Shown: piece after piece, positions 32,413-43,990 of the stretch | How the letters are laid out: the number at the start of each line of letters is the position of its first letter | Position numbering within the stretch: the first letter of the stretch is position 1 | DNA from: Codonopsis lanceolata | Taxonomy: Eukaryota; Streptophyta; Magnoliopsida; Asterales; Campanulaceae | NCBI GenBank assembly: GCA_013146195.2 | Contig: CM028377.1 | Location: 21,753,980 to 21,817,979 of the forward strand | Length of the DNA stretch: 64,000 bases | Direction: 5' to 3' | Notes under the pieces: model-generated | What the model saw: only the letters and a program-made list of their open reading frames with translations | Told to the model about the DNA's origin: nothing | The model's database searches: none | Translations under genes and position numbers: made by a program

Positions 32413-33245
32413 AAGTGTTGGGAATCATGATTTGCATCATGATATTTAGCATACGGGCCTTTAATTCCAAGGTTGAGGACGAAAATTACATGGTGCATGG
32501 TTTGGGGAGGTTGGTGTTTGTCAAATGCATGGCTAAGGATGAGCATGGTATTCTACAAAAGGGAAGAGCCATGTTTTGTTCTAAAAGGGGTAAGAGGGGG
32601 TTGCTTCGAAGATACGGGTTGCATGGGTGTTTAATTAAGGAAACCCTAAAAAAGGAAATAACATGGAAGTGCACAATGCGGGCATAATGGAAGGTTGTAA
32701 GAGGGCTAAATAACATGCAAGAGAGGGAAGGGCGCACACGGGTTGGACCATGCAAAGGAAGGGCTAACAAGCCTGCAAGGTTGATGTCGCGCAAGGAAGC
32801 CAGGGCACCAAACACGCATGCCAGGGCAACTTCTTAGTAGTTCCTAATTCAACAAGGAATCCTGCTTTTTGTTTACTTAGTGTTATAGTTTTCTAGTTTC
32901 CTATTTTAATTAGGTTTTAAATGTTTTCCTAGTTAATTGTAATCCCTCAAGGAATTAGGATTTTTGTTTATGTTTCCCTTATGATTTAGGGTTTATTTTC
33001 TAGTATAAATAGAGCTTTACTTTCATTGTAATTTTCAGATTTGAGTTTTGAGAAAATGTAATAGAAAACGAGCTAAGTTTTTGTTCAACTACTGTGTTTT
33101 ATTTTCTTAAAAATTAGAAGGTAATTCACAAAGAAATCTTTACGTTAGGTGAGTGAAACATATCCGGTGAATCCTCCATAATCTCTCATTCCGCCAACTA
33201 TCTTTTATTTTCATGTTTTGGATCAATCTCTTAGTTGATTCCGGA
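32413..33245 (+). mobile_element. LTR-like remnant, downstream copy
   Basis: Its 3' half (32830-33245) is the related copy of 27600-27970, with TAGTATAAATAGAGC as the TATA region. Its 5' half contains an open frame (32400-32687) with no recognisable domain. The two related copies in the same direction flank the chromovirus. Either they are the LTRs of one older element into which the chromovirus inserted, or two solo LTRs. Confidence 0.45.
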
Positions 33246-33780
33246 AGCTAGAGAGAAGAGGGGTTAATATACGGATTAGGATGGTGATTGCAGAGAGTGA
33301 GATAGGGGTACGGGTTCTGGAATGGGAGGGATTATAGGTAAAGGGTAAAATAGGGAATTTGGAGATTTAGGGTATGCTTATTTGGGGTCCAAATAGCCTC
33401 ACTAAAATTTGAAATATTATGCTTTTTATTTGGTAAAATAAAACCTCAGTTTTGGGTTTTGTGAGTAGATAGACGACAAGGTCAATCGTGGCCTCCAAGG
33501 AGCCAACTTATCTCGAACTAAATCCTGCTGTCTAATGTTAAAACCTCAATCCCATATTCCCATATGTGGTTTCTGAAACTTGTACCAACCTAATCATCGT
33601 CACCCTCAACAAAACCAACAAACACAACAAACAACAATAATCCTAGAAAAACACAAAAAGGAACCCTAGCCTCCAAAGTCCAAACCCACCCCTCTTTTTT
33701 CCCTCCCACTTCAGTTTTTGTTTTCTTTGGCCTCTGGTCTTACTTTATCTCTAGCCAAACAGCTTAATTTCAAATTTTCA

Positions 33781-36700
33781 ATGGACTCAAACTCGAAGCG
33801 GGAGACACCATTACAGGCTGAGGTGCATCCAATGGTTTCATCATCTCTTTATCACTCATCAGGTTCTTCACTTTATTCCATTCCAATTAGGGCTCCTCCC
33901 ACTATTGATTCTGACTCTGAAGATTTTCTTTCAAATGACGGTAAAAGTAGCTATGGTAGTGATTGTAGTGGGGTTTTAACTGGTGAAGATGACTTTGAAA
34001 CAAGTTTGGATAGGCCACCTGTTGTTAACCAAGACAACGAAATTCTTGAACAGGGTAGTGTTGATGATGACTATGATGATGTTTCTAGGCCTTTTGTGAA
34101 AGACCTGGATGACGTAATGTTGGAAGATAGTAGCTTTAGTGAAGAGTTTGTTGTTTCTAGGCCTTTTGTGACCGACCCAGGTGATGAAATTATAGTAGAG
34201 AGTAGTCGTGTTGAGGAATTTGATGTTTGTAGGCCGTTTGTGAAAAACCCAGATGAGCAAAACATTCATAAGAGTAGTATTGTTGAGGAATTTGGCATTC
34301 CTAGGCCTCTTGTGGAAACCCCATGTGAAGAAATCGCGGAAGAGGGTGGAAGTGTAGATGAATTTGATGTTTCTCGGTCGTATTTGAATAATTCGGATGA
34401 AGAAAATGTAGGAAAAAGCAGTCATGTTGAGCCAGCTGTTATTGAAGTTGAAATTTTATCCCCACCTAAATTGAGTATGCCTAAAGCTCTGTTGTCTGGG
34501 GACAGCGACGATGATTCTATTGGGACTGAGGCTGAAGATGATCAGTTTACCAGTAGAGTTATGGTTCCAGGTGCTGGGGTTGTGGAGAATGCCATTTTTT
34601 CCCCTAAAGTTAAAGTGTTGGCACTCGAGGAAGGGGGAGATGACGAGTTGCATTTTGAGGACACTGTTTCAGGTGAAGATATAAATGGGGTTTGAGTTCT
34701 GATGAAGAAAAGGGCGATGTGGGAAATGACTCAATTTTGGATGAAGATATCAATGGAAATTTGGGTACTAATGACAAAAAGGGCACTGCAGGAAAGGACT
34801 CTGTTAACGAATCCAATCCTGCTGACGTAGTCGAAAAGGAGGGACTTGAGTTTGATGAATCTGCAATAGCTGCGTGTTTGGTGGCAAGTAAAGACTATCA
34901 GCATGTGAAGTTCTTGGTTGAGGATGTCCAAGTATTTGAAAATGCAAAACAGAAGAACCATTCAGATGATGGGGATACAGTGGATAGGACTAGTGTGTGT
35001 TTTGGTGATGCATGTTCTGCAAAAATGGACTCCATGACTCACGTTGTTCAATCAGATTTGCAGGAGATGGGACTTAAGACTCCTGAGGTGGATAAAGATG
35101 TCGATATGGGGGCAGTTCTTTCAGATAATGGTAGCAGAGAAATCCATAGTGCTGCTTTCAGAGCAGGAATTCTTTGTTGGCAGGGAATCGAAGATGAGAA
35201 ATTGCACAGAGAAGTCGAGCTAATAAGTGAGAAGGGATTAGACTCACGTGATTCTGTTATTGATGATAATACCCTTGAGCGTGTATCATGCCTGAATTTC
35301 AAATCAGGTTCTGAATTGAAAGTAGATGATGAAGATGAAGCAGATTTTCCTGAATACTTAGCTGAAGAAGTGGAAAGTTTACTTTTAGATGGTAATGCTG
35401 AAGGTTTGATTTATGGAGATTCAGAAACAATTATGCAAATAAGTGAGAGGGCAGTTGACTCTCATGATTCTATAACTTATGATATCACCATTGATCCTGC
35501 GTCATCACGTGATTCCAATTCATTTTCTGAAGCGAAAGTAGAAGATATAGATGACTCAGATTTTCTGGAAAATTTACCTGAAGAGGTGGAAAGTTCACTT
35601 TCAAATGATAATGCTGAAGGTTTGATGTTTGGAGATCTGGAAACAATAATGCAGTTAAGTGAGACGACGGTTGACTCACATGATGCTGATATAAACACTG
35701 ATACCTTTGATCCTGAATTGAAGGTGGATGACGAAGATGAAGCAGACTGTGTTCCTGAAATGTTGACTGAAGAGGCGAAAGGTTCACATTTAGATGATAA
35801 TTCGGAAGGTTTGGTATTTGGAGATTCAAAAACAATGATGCAAATTATAGATGAACTCGAGCAAAAGTTCAGGCACACTCTGTCAGGCGAAGAGAGTTCG
35901 CATAATGACTTTCTAGAGGAGGTAGGCAATGTTGGGGAAAGAGAAGGAAAAGAAATAGTTGGCTCGAGTATGTTGTCTGGGCTTTTGAAAGCTGTGGCAG
36001 GTTCCGGTGGTGTAAGCTCCTCATTCCCCTCCATGAGGCCAACTCTGGATGCAACCAGTCCTTATCTTTTTTCTCCTTCAGAGCTTTCTGCTAGGGATGA
36101 ATGTGAATCCAAGGAAATTGTTAGTGAAGAGGAAGAGAAAAAAATGGAGAAGATACAACAGATACGAGTAAAGTTTCTGAGGCTTGTCCAGAGACTCGGG
36201 CTATCTGCTGAAGATTCAATTGTTGCACAAGTTTTGCAAAGGCTTGTCTTTGCTTCTGGAAGGCTTTCCTGTCAATCATTCAGCCTCGAGTCGGCCATAA
36301 GAGCAGCCATGGAAGTTGAAGCAGAGGCTAAGAATGAGTTGAACTTTTCTTTAAGCATTCTAGTAATTGGTAAAACTGGAGTTGGTAAAAGTGCAACTAT
36401 AAACTCTATTTTTGGTCAGGCTAAAGCCTTGACTAATGCGTTCAATCCTGCCACGGCTACTGTGAAAGAAATAGTAGGGAAAATTGATGGGGTTGAAGTT
36501 AGAATCTTGGATACACCCGGCCTCAGATCTTCTGTAAGTGATCAATCCTTTAATCGGAGAACCTTGTCATCCATAAAGAAATTCACAAAAAGGTGCCCTC
36601 CAGATGTTGTTCTCTATGTTGATAGAGTAGACACGCAATCCCGAGATCTCAATGATTTGCCACTGTTAAGGATAATTACTAGTTCCCTGGGCCCATCAGT

Positions 36701-38270
36701 ATGGCGTAATTCTATTGTTGTCCTTACTCATGCCGCTTCTACACCGCCAGATGGACTGTTTGGCTCTCCTTTAAGCTTTGAAGGTCTTGTTTCCCAACGA
36801 TCTCGTGCTATTCAACAAATGCTAAGCTACGCAAGTGGGGACATGAATACGTTGATTCCCATAGTCCCTGTTGAGAACCACCCGCTGTGTAAAAAGAATG
36901 GAACTGGACAAATAGTGCTTCCTGATGGACAAAGTTGGATACCCCAACTGTTGCTCTTATGCTATTCGACAAAGATCTTATCTGAAGTAAAGTCACTCGT
37001 GAAAACACCACAATTTTTGGATCAGAGCAAGATATTTCAGTTTCCTGGCAGGCGGGAAAGTCGTTTACTGCCACTTCCCTACTTCGTAACTTCTTTGTTG
37101 CAGTCATTTGCTCATCCAAAGGTCAATCCAGATCAAAATGACGAGAGTGTTGATTCAGATATTGAATTGGGATGTTTGACTGATTTTGACCAAGAAGGTG
37201 AAGATGAGTATGATCAACTTCCTCCATTTAAATCATTGAGTAAACTCCAAATTTCCAAGCTTAGCAAGGAGCAAAAGAAAGCTTACTTTGACGAGTTTGA
37301 TTATCGCGTGAAGCTTCTTAAGAAGAAACAATGGAGGGAGGATTTGAAAAGGTTGAAGGAGATGGAGAAGAAAGGAAAAAATGGCACTGACATGGAAGAA
37401 GATGGGGACCATGAGAATGGTGGTCCAGCTGATGTGGCCGTTCCTTTACCTGACATGGCAATCCCTCTCTCTTTTGACGGAGATAATCCTTCTTACAGAT
37501 ACAGGTTTCTTGAACCCTCATTTCGGCTCCAAACAAGGCCGGTTCTGGATGCACATGGGTGGGATCATGATATCGGATATGATAGTGTGAGCCTCAAACA
37601 GATTCTTGAAATTGCTAATCATATTCCTGCAGAGATTTCTGTTCAAATGACAAAGGATAAGAAAGAATTCAATGTTAACATGGATTCTGCTGTTTCTATG
37701 AAGCATGGGGTAAAGGGATCAACCATGGCAGGACTTGACATCCAAACTATGGGGAAGCAGCTTGCCTATATCTTGAAGGGTGAAACAAAAATGAAAAATC
37801 TCAAAATTAACAAGACGGCTGCTGGTGTGTCAATTACTTTCTTGGGCAAAAATGTGGTCCCTGGGTTCAAAATGGAGGACCAGGTGGCAGTTGGAAAACG
37901 GCTGGTTTTGGCAGGAAGTATCGGAATCGCACAATCTCAGGGTGATAACGCATATGGAGTTAAATTGGAAGGACATATTAGGGAAAAAGATTTTCCTATT
38001 GGGCAGGACCAAAGCAGTCTGGGTTTGACTCTGGTGCGGTGGAGAGGGGATTTTGTATGGATGTGCAATTTTCAGTCTGAATTTTCTTTAGGAAGGAGTT
38101 CTAAAATGTGTATGAATGCTGGATTAAACAACAAGGGAAACGGGAAGTTCTCTGTAAGGATAAACAGCTCGGAGCAACTTAAGGTTGCTATCTTGGGCCT
38201 TCTTCCCATTGCAAACACCATCTGCACGAACATCTTCCCACAGTTCAGGGAAAGGTACTTAAATTATTAG
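33781..38270 (+). CDS. TOC159: TOC159-type chloroplast protein import receptor (one frame break at 34687-34691)
   Basis: GTPase of the outer chloroplast envelope that binds transit peptides of nuclear-encoded photosynthetic proteins as part of the TOC complex. The N-terminal A domain is long and acidic (about 790 residues), with repeated (V/I)SRPFV.DP units between 34080 and 34380 and repeats ending EGL.(Y/F)GD in 35400-35830. The G domain has the P-loop GKTGVGKSATINSIFGQAKA at about residue 863 and LDTPGL as the second motif. The C-terminal M domain contains FLEPSFRLQTRPVLDAHGWD and runs to FPQFRERYLNY-stop. Start MDSNSKRE fits the family's MDS start; an in-frame Met at 33718 is an alternative. 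Total length is about 1,495 residues, close to Arabidopsis Toc159. The upstream frame ends in TGA at 34693 and the next frame continues with LSSDEEKGD; one extra G in GGGG would join them, so a sequencing error is likely. No intron was needed. Confidence 0.9.
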
Positions 38271-38880
38271 GTGCGTATTATAGCGTTAAACGTGGATAAA
38301 AATACTGTGGTTGAGCGTAGTCTGATGAATTGTACCGAGATAGGAACCTCAGTTAAATACATGATATATATATATATATATATTTTTTTTCGTACCATGA
38401 TTAGGTTGTAGCTTCTTCAAGAATTTTGATCATGTATATGGGGATGGCAAAGTTGTTAAGTGGTCTTACTGGATCTACATTAAATCCAACTTTGATTTCT
38501 ATCATACAGTGAGAAAATATCAGATGCCCCTGCCCTTTTGAGATTTCAAAATTTTCTAGTAGAACATAATTATATTTATTTCCAAATCCAACCTGATCTT
38601 TGGTCTTTGGCGTATACGGTTAGAACTTGGATATTGGGAGATTTTGTTTATTATGAATTTAATGAAATTGGAACCTGGAAATTGGGTGCCTTGGCACATA
38701 TGAACCCTATTATGGGATGGCAGTTCATGATGAATCGACTACGACTATGACTACGACTACGATTACGATATGTTTCTCAAGTAGTTGCAAATGGATCTGC
38801 TGAGGTTTCCTTTTGTATGAGTCTGTTTTTTGTCTTGTTTGGCTAGGCCATTATGGTCTGACTACTAACTGTATGAATCT
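38271..38880. other. TOC159 downstream region with short repeats
   Basis: An AT run with poly-T lies at about 38360-38390, and a GACTAC-type hexanucleotide run at about 38738-38771 (CGACTACGACTATGACTACG). The rest is probably TOC159 3' UTR and spacer. The last 13 bases (38868-38880) are one side of the LINE target duplication. Confidence 0.6.
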
Positions 38881-39600
38881 AGTTTGAGTCTGTTTTTTGT
38901 CTTTTTTATCTTTTGTATGAGTTGCTTTATAATCAGAAAGTGGATAGGCATAGAGAAGATCTAGTTGTGTTGGGAGGGAGGGAGGGAAGAGCAGGTATTT
39001 TCAGTTAAATCCTTATATCAGAGGATCTCGGGTAGCAATGTAACGTTTCCATGGAAGAGTGTATGGAAGACAAAGGTCCCACAAGGGTGGGTGTTTTTAT
39101 GTGGGAAACTGTCAATGAAGCCCTGTTAACAGGTGACAACCTCCAACGTCAAGGTAAATTTTTTGTCAATAGGTGCTGCTTGTGCAAATGTGATGGGGAA
39201 AGTGTCAACCATTTACATCTGCATTGCCCTTTTACGAGGATGTGTTGGGACTTTGTGTTCAATTTGTTCAAAGTGGTGTGGGTGATGCCTAATTTGGTGA
39301 AGTAGATGTTGAGATGTTGGTCCCCGTATAAGCAGAGAAGGAGGAATTATTTGTGGGAGGTGGCCCCTTTGGTGATTTGCTCAACTATTTGGTTGGAAAG
39401 GAATGCTAGAGTTTTTGAGAACGTGGAGAGAAGCTTAGAGAAAATCAAGGAGCTTATTCTGCAAATTCTGTTCTTTTGGTGCCATGAGTCGACATTTTGG
39501 CTCAAACCCTTGTGTAGAGTTTGTGGATAACATATCGTGTAATTAAATTTTCTTCTTGCATACTTCTTATGTACAGAGGACGCTTCATTTGTTAAAAAAA
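38881..39600 (+). mobile_element. 5'-truncated L1-type LINE with 13-bp target site duplication
   Basis: The coding remnant 39051-39530 is the zinc-binding C-terminal region (zf-RVT type) of plant LINE reverse transcriptase proteins: GPTRVGVFMWETVNEALLTG, CCLCKCDGESVNHLHLHCPF and TIWLERNARVFENVE. An internal TAG at 39303 separates two halves in one frame. It ends in a short poly(A) (39594-39600). The 13 bp ACTGTATGAATCT occurs immediately before (38868-38880) and immediately after (39601-39613). Truncation, poly(A) and a target duplication together show target-primed reverse transcription. It has no RT or endonuclease left. Confidence 0.85.
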
Positions 39601-39613
39601 ACTGTATGAATCT

Positions 39614-40341
39614 TTTGTATCACCATGGAAATCCAAGGAGAGGAAGCTAACATCAGGGCAGTGATGAAGAACTGTGTTTAAAAATTTTTCATCAATCCCT
39701 CGAGTAGAAGCCTCCACATGCTACATAGGTCTTTCATTGAAATATGACTAATTGTGGCAATCCAACAGAAACTAACAGGAAACAGCCTTCAGTCCTTTTG
39801 GTTGATTATGCGCAGAATCAGCCACAAAATTGACCCATCATGTCAGCTTCGGCTGTGAATGAGTCTAATCCTCGAGTTTTGTCAAATTTGAATTGAACTT
39901 TTTGGTGTGTTAAACTTGATATATATTGTTGAACCCTTATTTAACAACTTAAGTTTTTAGACGAGATGATAACTTAACATGGTGAAAGTCATCGAAATCA
40001 GAATAGTAGTCTAGTGTTACTAAAATGCTCAAGCAAACTCAACTCGAGTATAATATTCGAGTTTGGTGATCATTCGAGTCGAGTCGGGTTATGTTGGACA
40101 GACGGTATAAAAACGGACAACACTATTATCATTAAAGCATAATCCATTTTTATAGATATTGGCAGGAATGAGATTTCATCAAACTTTACAAAATGAAGCC
40201 TTGGAAACAACCTATTTAGTATTTCCCGGGCAGCCGTCACAAACCCAGATATAAATCAACTAGCCTATGAACAAAGTTGAAGGGGAAACTTGGACTCCCC
40301 CCATCCTCAAATTATTGTCCTGCTTTCTTTTTTATGTGTGA
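39614..40341. other. Spacer between the LINE and the F-box gene
   Basis: No ORF, RNA gene or recognisable repeat. The right part probably includes the 3' UTR of the minus-strand F-box gene. Confidence 0.5.
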
Positions 40342-41400
40342 TCATACAGCATCGAAAGAATTGGGTGAGACAAGGCTCTCGACACAAGTAACCCCAAATT
40401 CACAGTCAGCTGGAATGCCATTAACCACCATATCCGTAACTGTGTGTTCTTCCATATCATACTTAACCATTTTCTCACCATAAATCTTCAGCAGCATTTC
40501 CTTTTCATCTAATAACTCAATTGGCTTTATTGGATACAAATCTTGTCCAATGATTGTAAATTTGATCCAAGAATCAGGTACACCATATTCCTTCAGCATC
40601 CAAATATCTGTTTTCCAATTTCCACGACACGCCACAACGCAGAGATGCCCACTAAGAATCGAGAAATCATAAAAGTGTACCATTTCGGTTTCAGACACAA
40701 CTGGGGCAGGCAAATCATCGAACACCTCGTCTGCTAAATCAAATGACGCAATCACAAGAACCTCATTCCTATAAGCTAACCAATGGACAGACCCGTTTAG
40801 GTAAACCCCATCCCATGGCACAGAGGCATGGTGATCGTAAAACGACTTCCCAATCCTTCTCCATTCCCTCGATCTGGCCGACCAAACATCAACAAAATTG
40901 TCAACCAAATCGCCGCCTTCCCCACTTCGATCATGGTTATACGAAATTGCAACAATTTTGTAATCATTAGAAGCGAAATCATACCCAAAACCGTAAATAA
41001 CACGAACAGTATCAGGATCAGCTACATAAGGCAATTCAGGTAATTCCATGGATTCTCGAGTCGATGGGTTGAGAAGGAACTTCTTGCCGTAGTATATTGA
41101 TGCAACAAATAACAACCCATTGCAAGAACCCATAATTTTCACCCACCGACTGGAGTGCTTAAATTGGAGCTTTGTTGCATCACCAGATTCAATCGAGTAA
41201 AGCGAAAAGAGTGAGGGTGAAACGAATATGAGTTTGTTGCGGTGGAGGTTGCGATGGAGGTGTTTCTTGATGAAGTGGGTGTCGGAGATTAGAGTTTGCC
41301 ATGGTTTGGATACGCACTTGAAGTTGCAGAGTGATTTTGCTGGAAGGCGGGTAAGTATTTCGATGATGATATCTTGTGGAATATTTGCTCCATTCGACAT
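40342..41400 (-). CDS. F-box protein (F-box plus associated interaction domain)
   Basis: An intact 352-codon frame without introns, as usual in this family. The F-box occupies about residues 7-46 (IPQDIIIEILTRLPAKSLCN, then CVSKPWQTLI), which would bind SKP1 in an SCF ubiquitin ligase. The following region has the F-box-associated pattern: GSCNGLLF near residue 92, FLLNPSTRESMELPELP near 110, YGFGYDFASNDYKIVAIS near 135, and VYLNGSVHWLAY near 200. It resembles the large F-box/kelch At3g23880-like group. The substrate is unknown. The start MSNGANIPQD is the first Met and lies right before the F-box. Codon and reading-frame integrity suggest an active gene. A small frame upstream (41400-41714) has no recognisable domain and is not called. 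Confidence 0.85.
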   Translation of the reverse strand: MSNGANIPQDIIIEILTRLPAKSLCNFKCVSKPWQTLISDTHFIKKHLHRNLHRNKLIFVSPSLFSLYSIESGDATKLQFKHSSRWVKIMGSCNGLLFVASIYYGKKFLLNPSTRESMELPELPYVADPDTVRVIYGFGYDFASNDYKIVAISYNHDRSGEGGDLVDNFVDVWSARSREWRRIGKSFYDHHASVPWDGVYLNGSVHWLAYRNEVLVIASFDLADEVFDDLPAPVVSETEMVHFYDFSILSGHLCVVACRGNWKTDIWMLKEYGVPDSWIKFTIIGQDLYPIKPIELLDEKEMLLKIYGEKMVKYDMEEHTVTDMVVNGIPADCEFGVTCVESLVSPNSFDAV

Positions 41401-43115
41401 TATTGACGAACTTCAAACCTGACAAAATTTGTCGAGGGAATTGTAATGGAAATGAAGTAAAGCTGAAATGGAATATTTGTATTCTTTAGCAGTCGAAGAT
41501 CATTACCTGGAAGGGTCGCCATGGTCAAAGTCGTTACTATAAAGTCGTTGCTATCTGTTGGCAAGTGCTCGTCCGGTCCAATCATTTGATAAGCATACGA
41601 CCCGTCAACCAAGACTTTAAAATATTTGGAAAGTACAAAGTTTATCATATCAAGATTATCGCTTTGGTGACAACTTTGCTTTGAAGGCAAAATACATATG
41701 AGGTACATGCACATCTTTAAGACATAGTTGTCATCATAGTGATAAACCTGATGATAAACCTAACAAAATTGAAAATCTATTTCTAGAAATATTTCAAAAG
41801 CTTTAAAATGCACCGAATGACACTTTGACAAAAAGTTGCCTAGGTTTCATGATGCTTTAAGTGAATACAGAAAAGGTTCATAACCTTCAAGTTGATTAAA
41901 AGGAACGTTTGATTATTCTAAAAAAATTCACTACTTACTAGAGCAAGGCTCTCTTAGAAGTATTATGTAAATATATATTCTAGATCTTTTTTAGAATAGT
42001 TACAAAACATTTAATCTTAATCATTGATGTAAATTAATCTTGATCGTCCATTGAGGAGGAGGAGACCTATATAAAGGGTGATCTCGTTTGGTCAAACCAC
42101 CTAAGCAACTCTTGTAAAGTTTTACATAAAACAAAACAAAGTTCAGTTTCTCAAATCTCTCTCTCTCGTTACCTAGTCTCATTCAAGTTTGGTAGGCTTA
42201 TTTAGGACAAGATCAAGATGATTGTGAGCGCTAAGTACTGCACGAAAGATTGAAAAATACAAGTCCGTGACAATATCCTATCTAGTTTAGTCCCCCTATG
42301 ATATCCAATTGTTCTGAAACAAACAATTTATTTTTTCCCTTTAGTTTATACTCCCTTCGTTCCAGTAAAGAATCTCATTTAAAAATTAATTTTTTTTAAA
42401 AAATAATACTTTTAATAACCTATTAATAATTAAATAATATTTTTATAACTTAATGAAATAACACTTTTAGTCACCCAACTGCGCACTTGCTGCCAATTTT
42501 TGGGCTTCGCCTCTAAAGTAAATTTGGCCTTGCCTGTGCTCTGGTCCAAGTGAAGTGCATCTGTTTGTGTGATGACGGAGAATCAAAGAGGAAGGCTAAA
42601 TAAAGATATTGAAACCAAAATGAACTTGGCTTTACTATTTAATAATGAAATGATGATGTATATATTGGCTTAGGTCACAGAGAGCGACTTAACAAAAGTA
42701 AAGAAATTGGAAATTGGGTGGGAGAGGGAGGCATCAATCATGGGTGTGCAAAATAGCAAAGAGGGTGGGGGGTGAGGGGTGATTTTAGTGTTCACTGTTA
42801 AAGATAAAATAATAAAAGTAACGGCCAACTCAAGTTAACTTGGCCATTAAGTGGTCTACAGTATACATTATGTATCTGTACCATTTTTAACAATTTTAAC
42901 TAAAAAAAAATTAGGACAAAGGTAGACAAATTTCTTTTTAAATGCTTAAATAGAAAGGGAAATTGGTGGCCGGCCCTTCCAGTCAACTTTATATTTTTAA
43001 CCTGAAAAATACATTTTCATAAAAAAAAATTCCTGAAAAACTTTTGATCTATCAGAGACTCAAGTACTTCACGTTGGATAGGATTCATATATATGTGATC
43101 AACCATGACGGAGAG
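41401..43115. other. Intergenic region between the F-box gene and element B
   Basis: AT-rich, no gene recognised. At 42349-42375 TACTCCCTTCGTTCCAGTAA is a typical Stowaway/Mariner MITE left end, but no convincing right end follows. From 42100 to 42330 there is a TATA-like TATATAAAGGG and a CTCTCTCTC run, possibly an LTR fragment. Confidence 0.45.
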
Positions 43116-43934
43116 TGAAGGGACCCGACCTGGGTCCACCCACGTGGAGCGATCACGTGGCTTCCAGCAAGACATGGATGGGCCCACCATCCAACAGACA
43201 TAAGAAAAGCCGACCATACCATAGCTAGCGACCATTAAGGGATCGACCATGGTCCTCGACAGACCGAGGATCACTCCGAACAACGGACTTAACCCGACCA
43301 CCAAGACGAGGGGTAATCATGCTCGGCAGACAAACCTTCTCTGATATGACAGACCTGACATGTAGCCTGTACATAGCCTCCAGATGTCATCTTAACAGGA
43401 TGCGAGCAAGCCATGCAAGCTGATCTAGCCTAGCGGCTCATCAACCGCCCACAATAAATGTATCACGCGCTACCTATCAATCAGTAGGAAGCTGCCAGCC
43501 AGCCGACCAACAACAGATCCCCATGCCCAAGGGCCCCTACATCAATCATGATCCCCCAAGGGACACTACTATAAAAGGAAGTCTTCCCTCACAAGAAAGG
43601 TAAGTTCACTTGATCAAATATGCACAATTGCATTAAGCACAAAAAGCTATATACACTATCACCAGAAACTTAAGGGAACGCCTAGCTCCCAAGACACTTA
43701 CTCACGATTCTTGACTCTCACATCGGAGAGTCAGGTGGAAAACCCCAAAGACCCTAACGGTAGTCTTATTTCAGGTAACCGAAGGTCAAGAACAAGCACA
43801 AAGCCCAGATATCCTATCAACTTCGGTACATCAAGTATCCACATACATCGACGTGAACGTTGGTCAAGGACACGTCAGCTCAGGTCCATCACGTGGACTA
43901 CCAGCATAGTCACCCCATCTTTGTGGCGTGATCA
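43116..43934 (+). mobile_element. 5' LTR of element B (819 bp)
   Basis: Begins TGAAGGGACCCGACCTGGGT and ends GGCGTGATCA. It is the same family as the 822-bp LTR of element A but in the opposite orientation. The TATA box TATAAAAG lies at 43570-43577. The primer-binding site follows after 2 bp. The flanking 5-bp duplication could not be tested because the partner LTR is not identified. Confidence 0.85.
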
Positions 43935-43936
43935 AG

Positions 43937-43954
43937 TGGTTCCGTTGCCGGGAA
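43937..43954 (+). other. Primer-binding site of element B
   Basis: TGGTTCCGTTGCCGGGAA starts 2 bp after the LTR. It is close to the complement of a tRNA 3' end of the kind used by plant gypsy elements (TGGCGCCGTTGCCGGGGA, tRNA-Asp type), with three differences. The position directly after the LTR is the main support. Confidence 0.7.
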
Positions 43955-43990
43955 ACGTCATATTACATCACTAAACCATAACTCTAAGAA

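Noticed and set aside
33976..34425. 149-codon minus-strand frame with repeated KRPRN.KF units
   Set aside because: It is the antisense shadow of the repeated acidic domain of TOC159.
35477..36034. 185-codon minus-strand frame, Ser-rich
   Set aside because: Shadow of the TOC159 acidic domain on the opposite strand; no independent signal.
41400..41714. Small minus-strand gene upstream of the F-box gene
   Set aside because: 104 codons without recognisable domain, AT-driven composition, and it overlaps the F-box gene's promoter region.
42349..42480. Complete Stowaway MITE
   Set aside because: A good left end (TACTCCCTTCGTTCC) is present but no matching inverted right end with TA duplication could be found.
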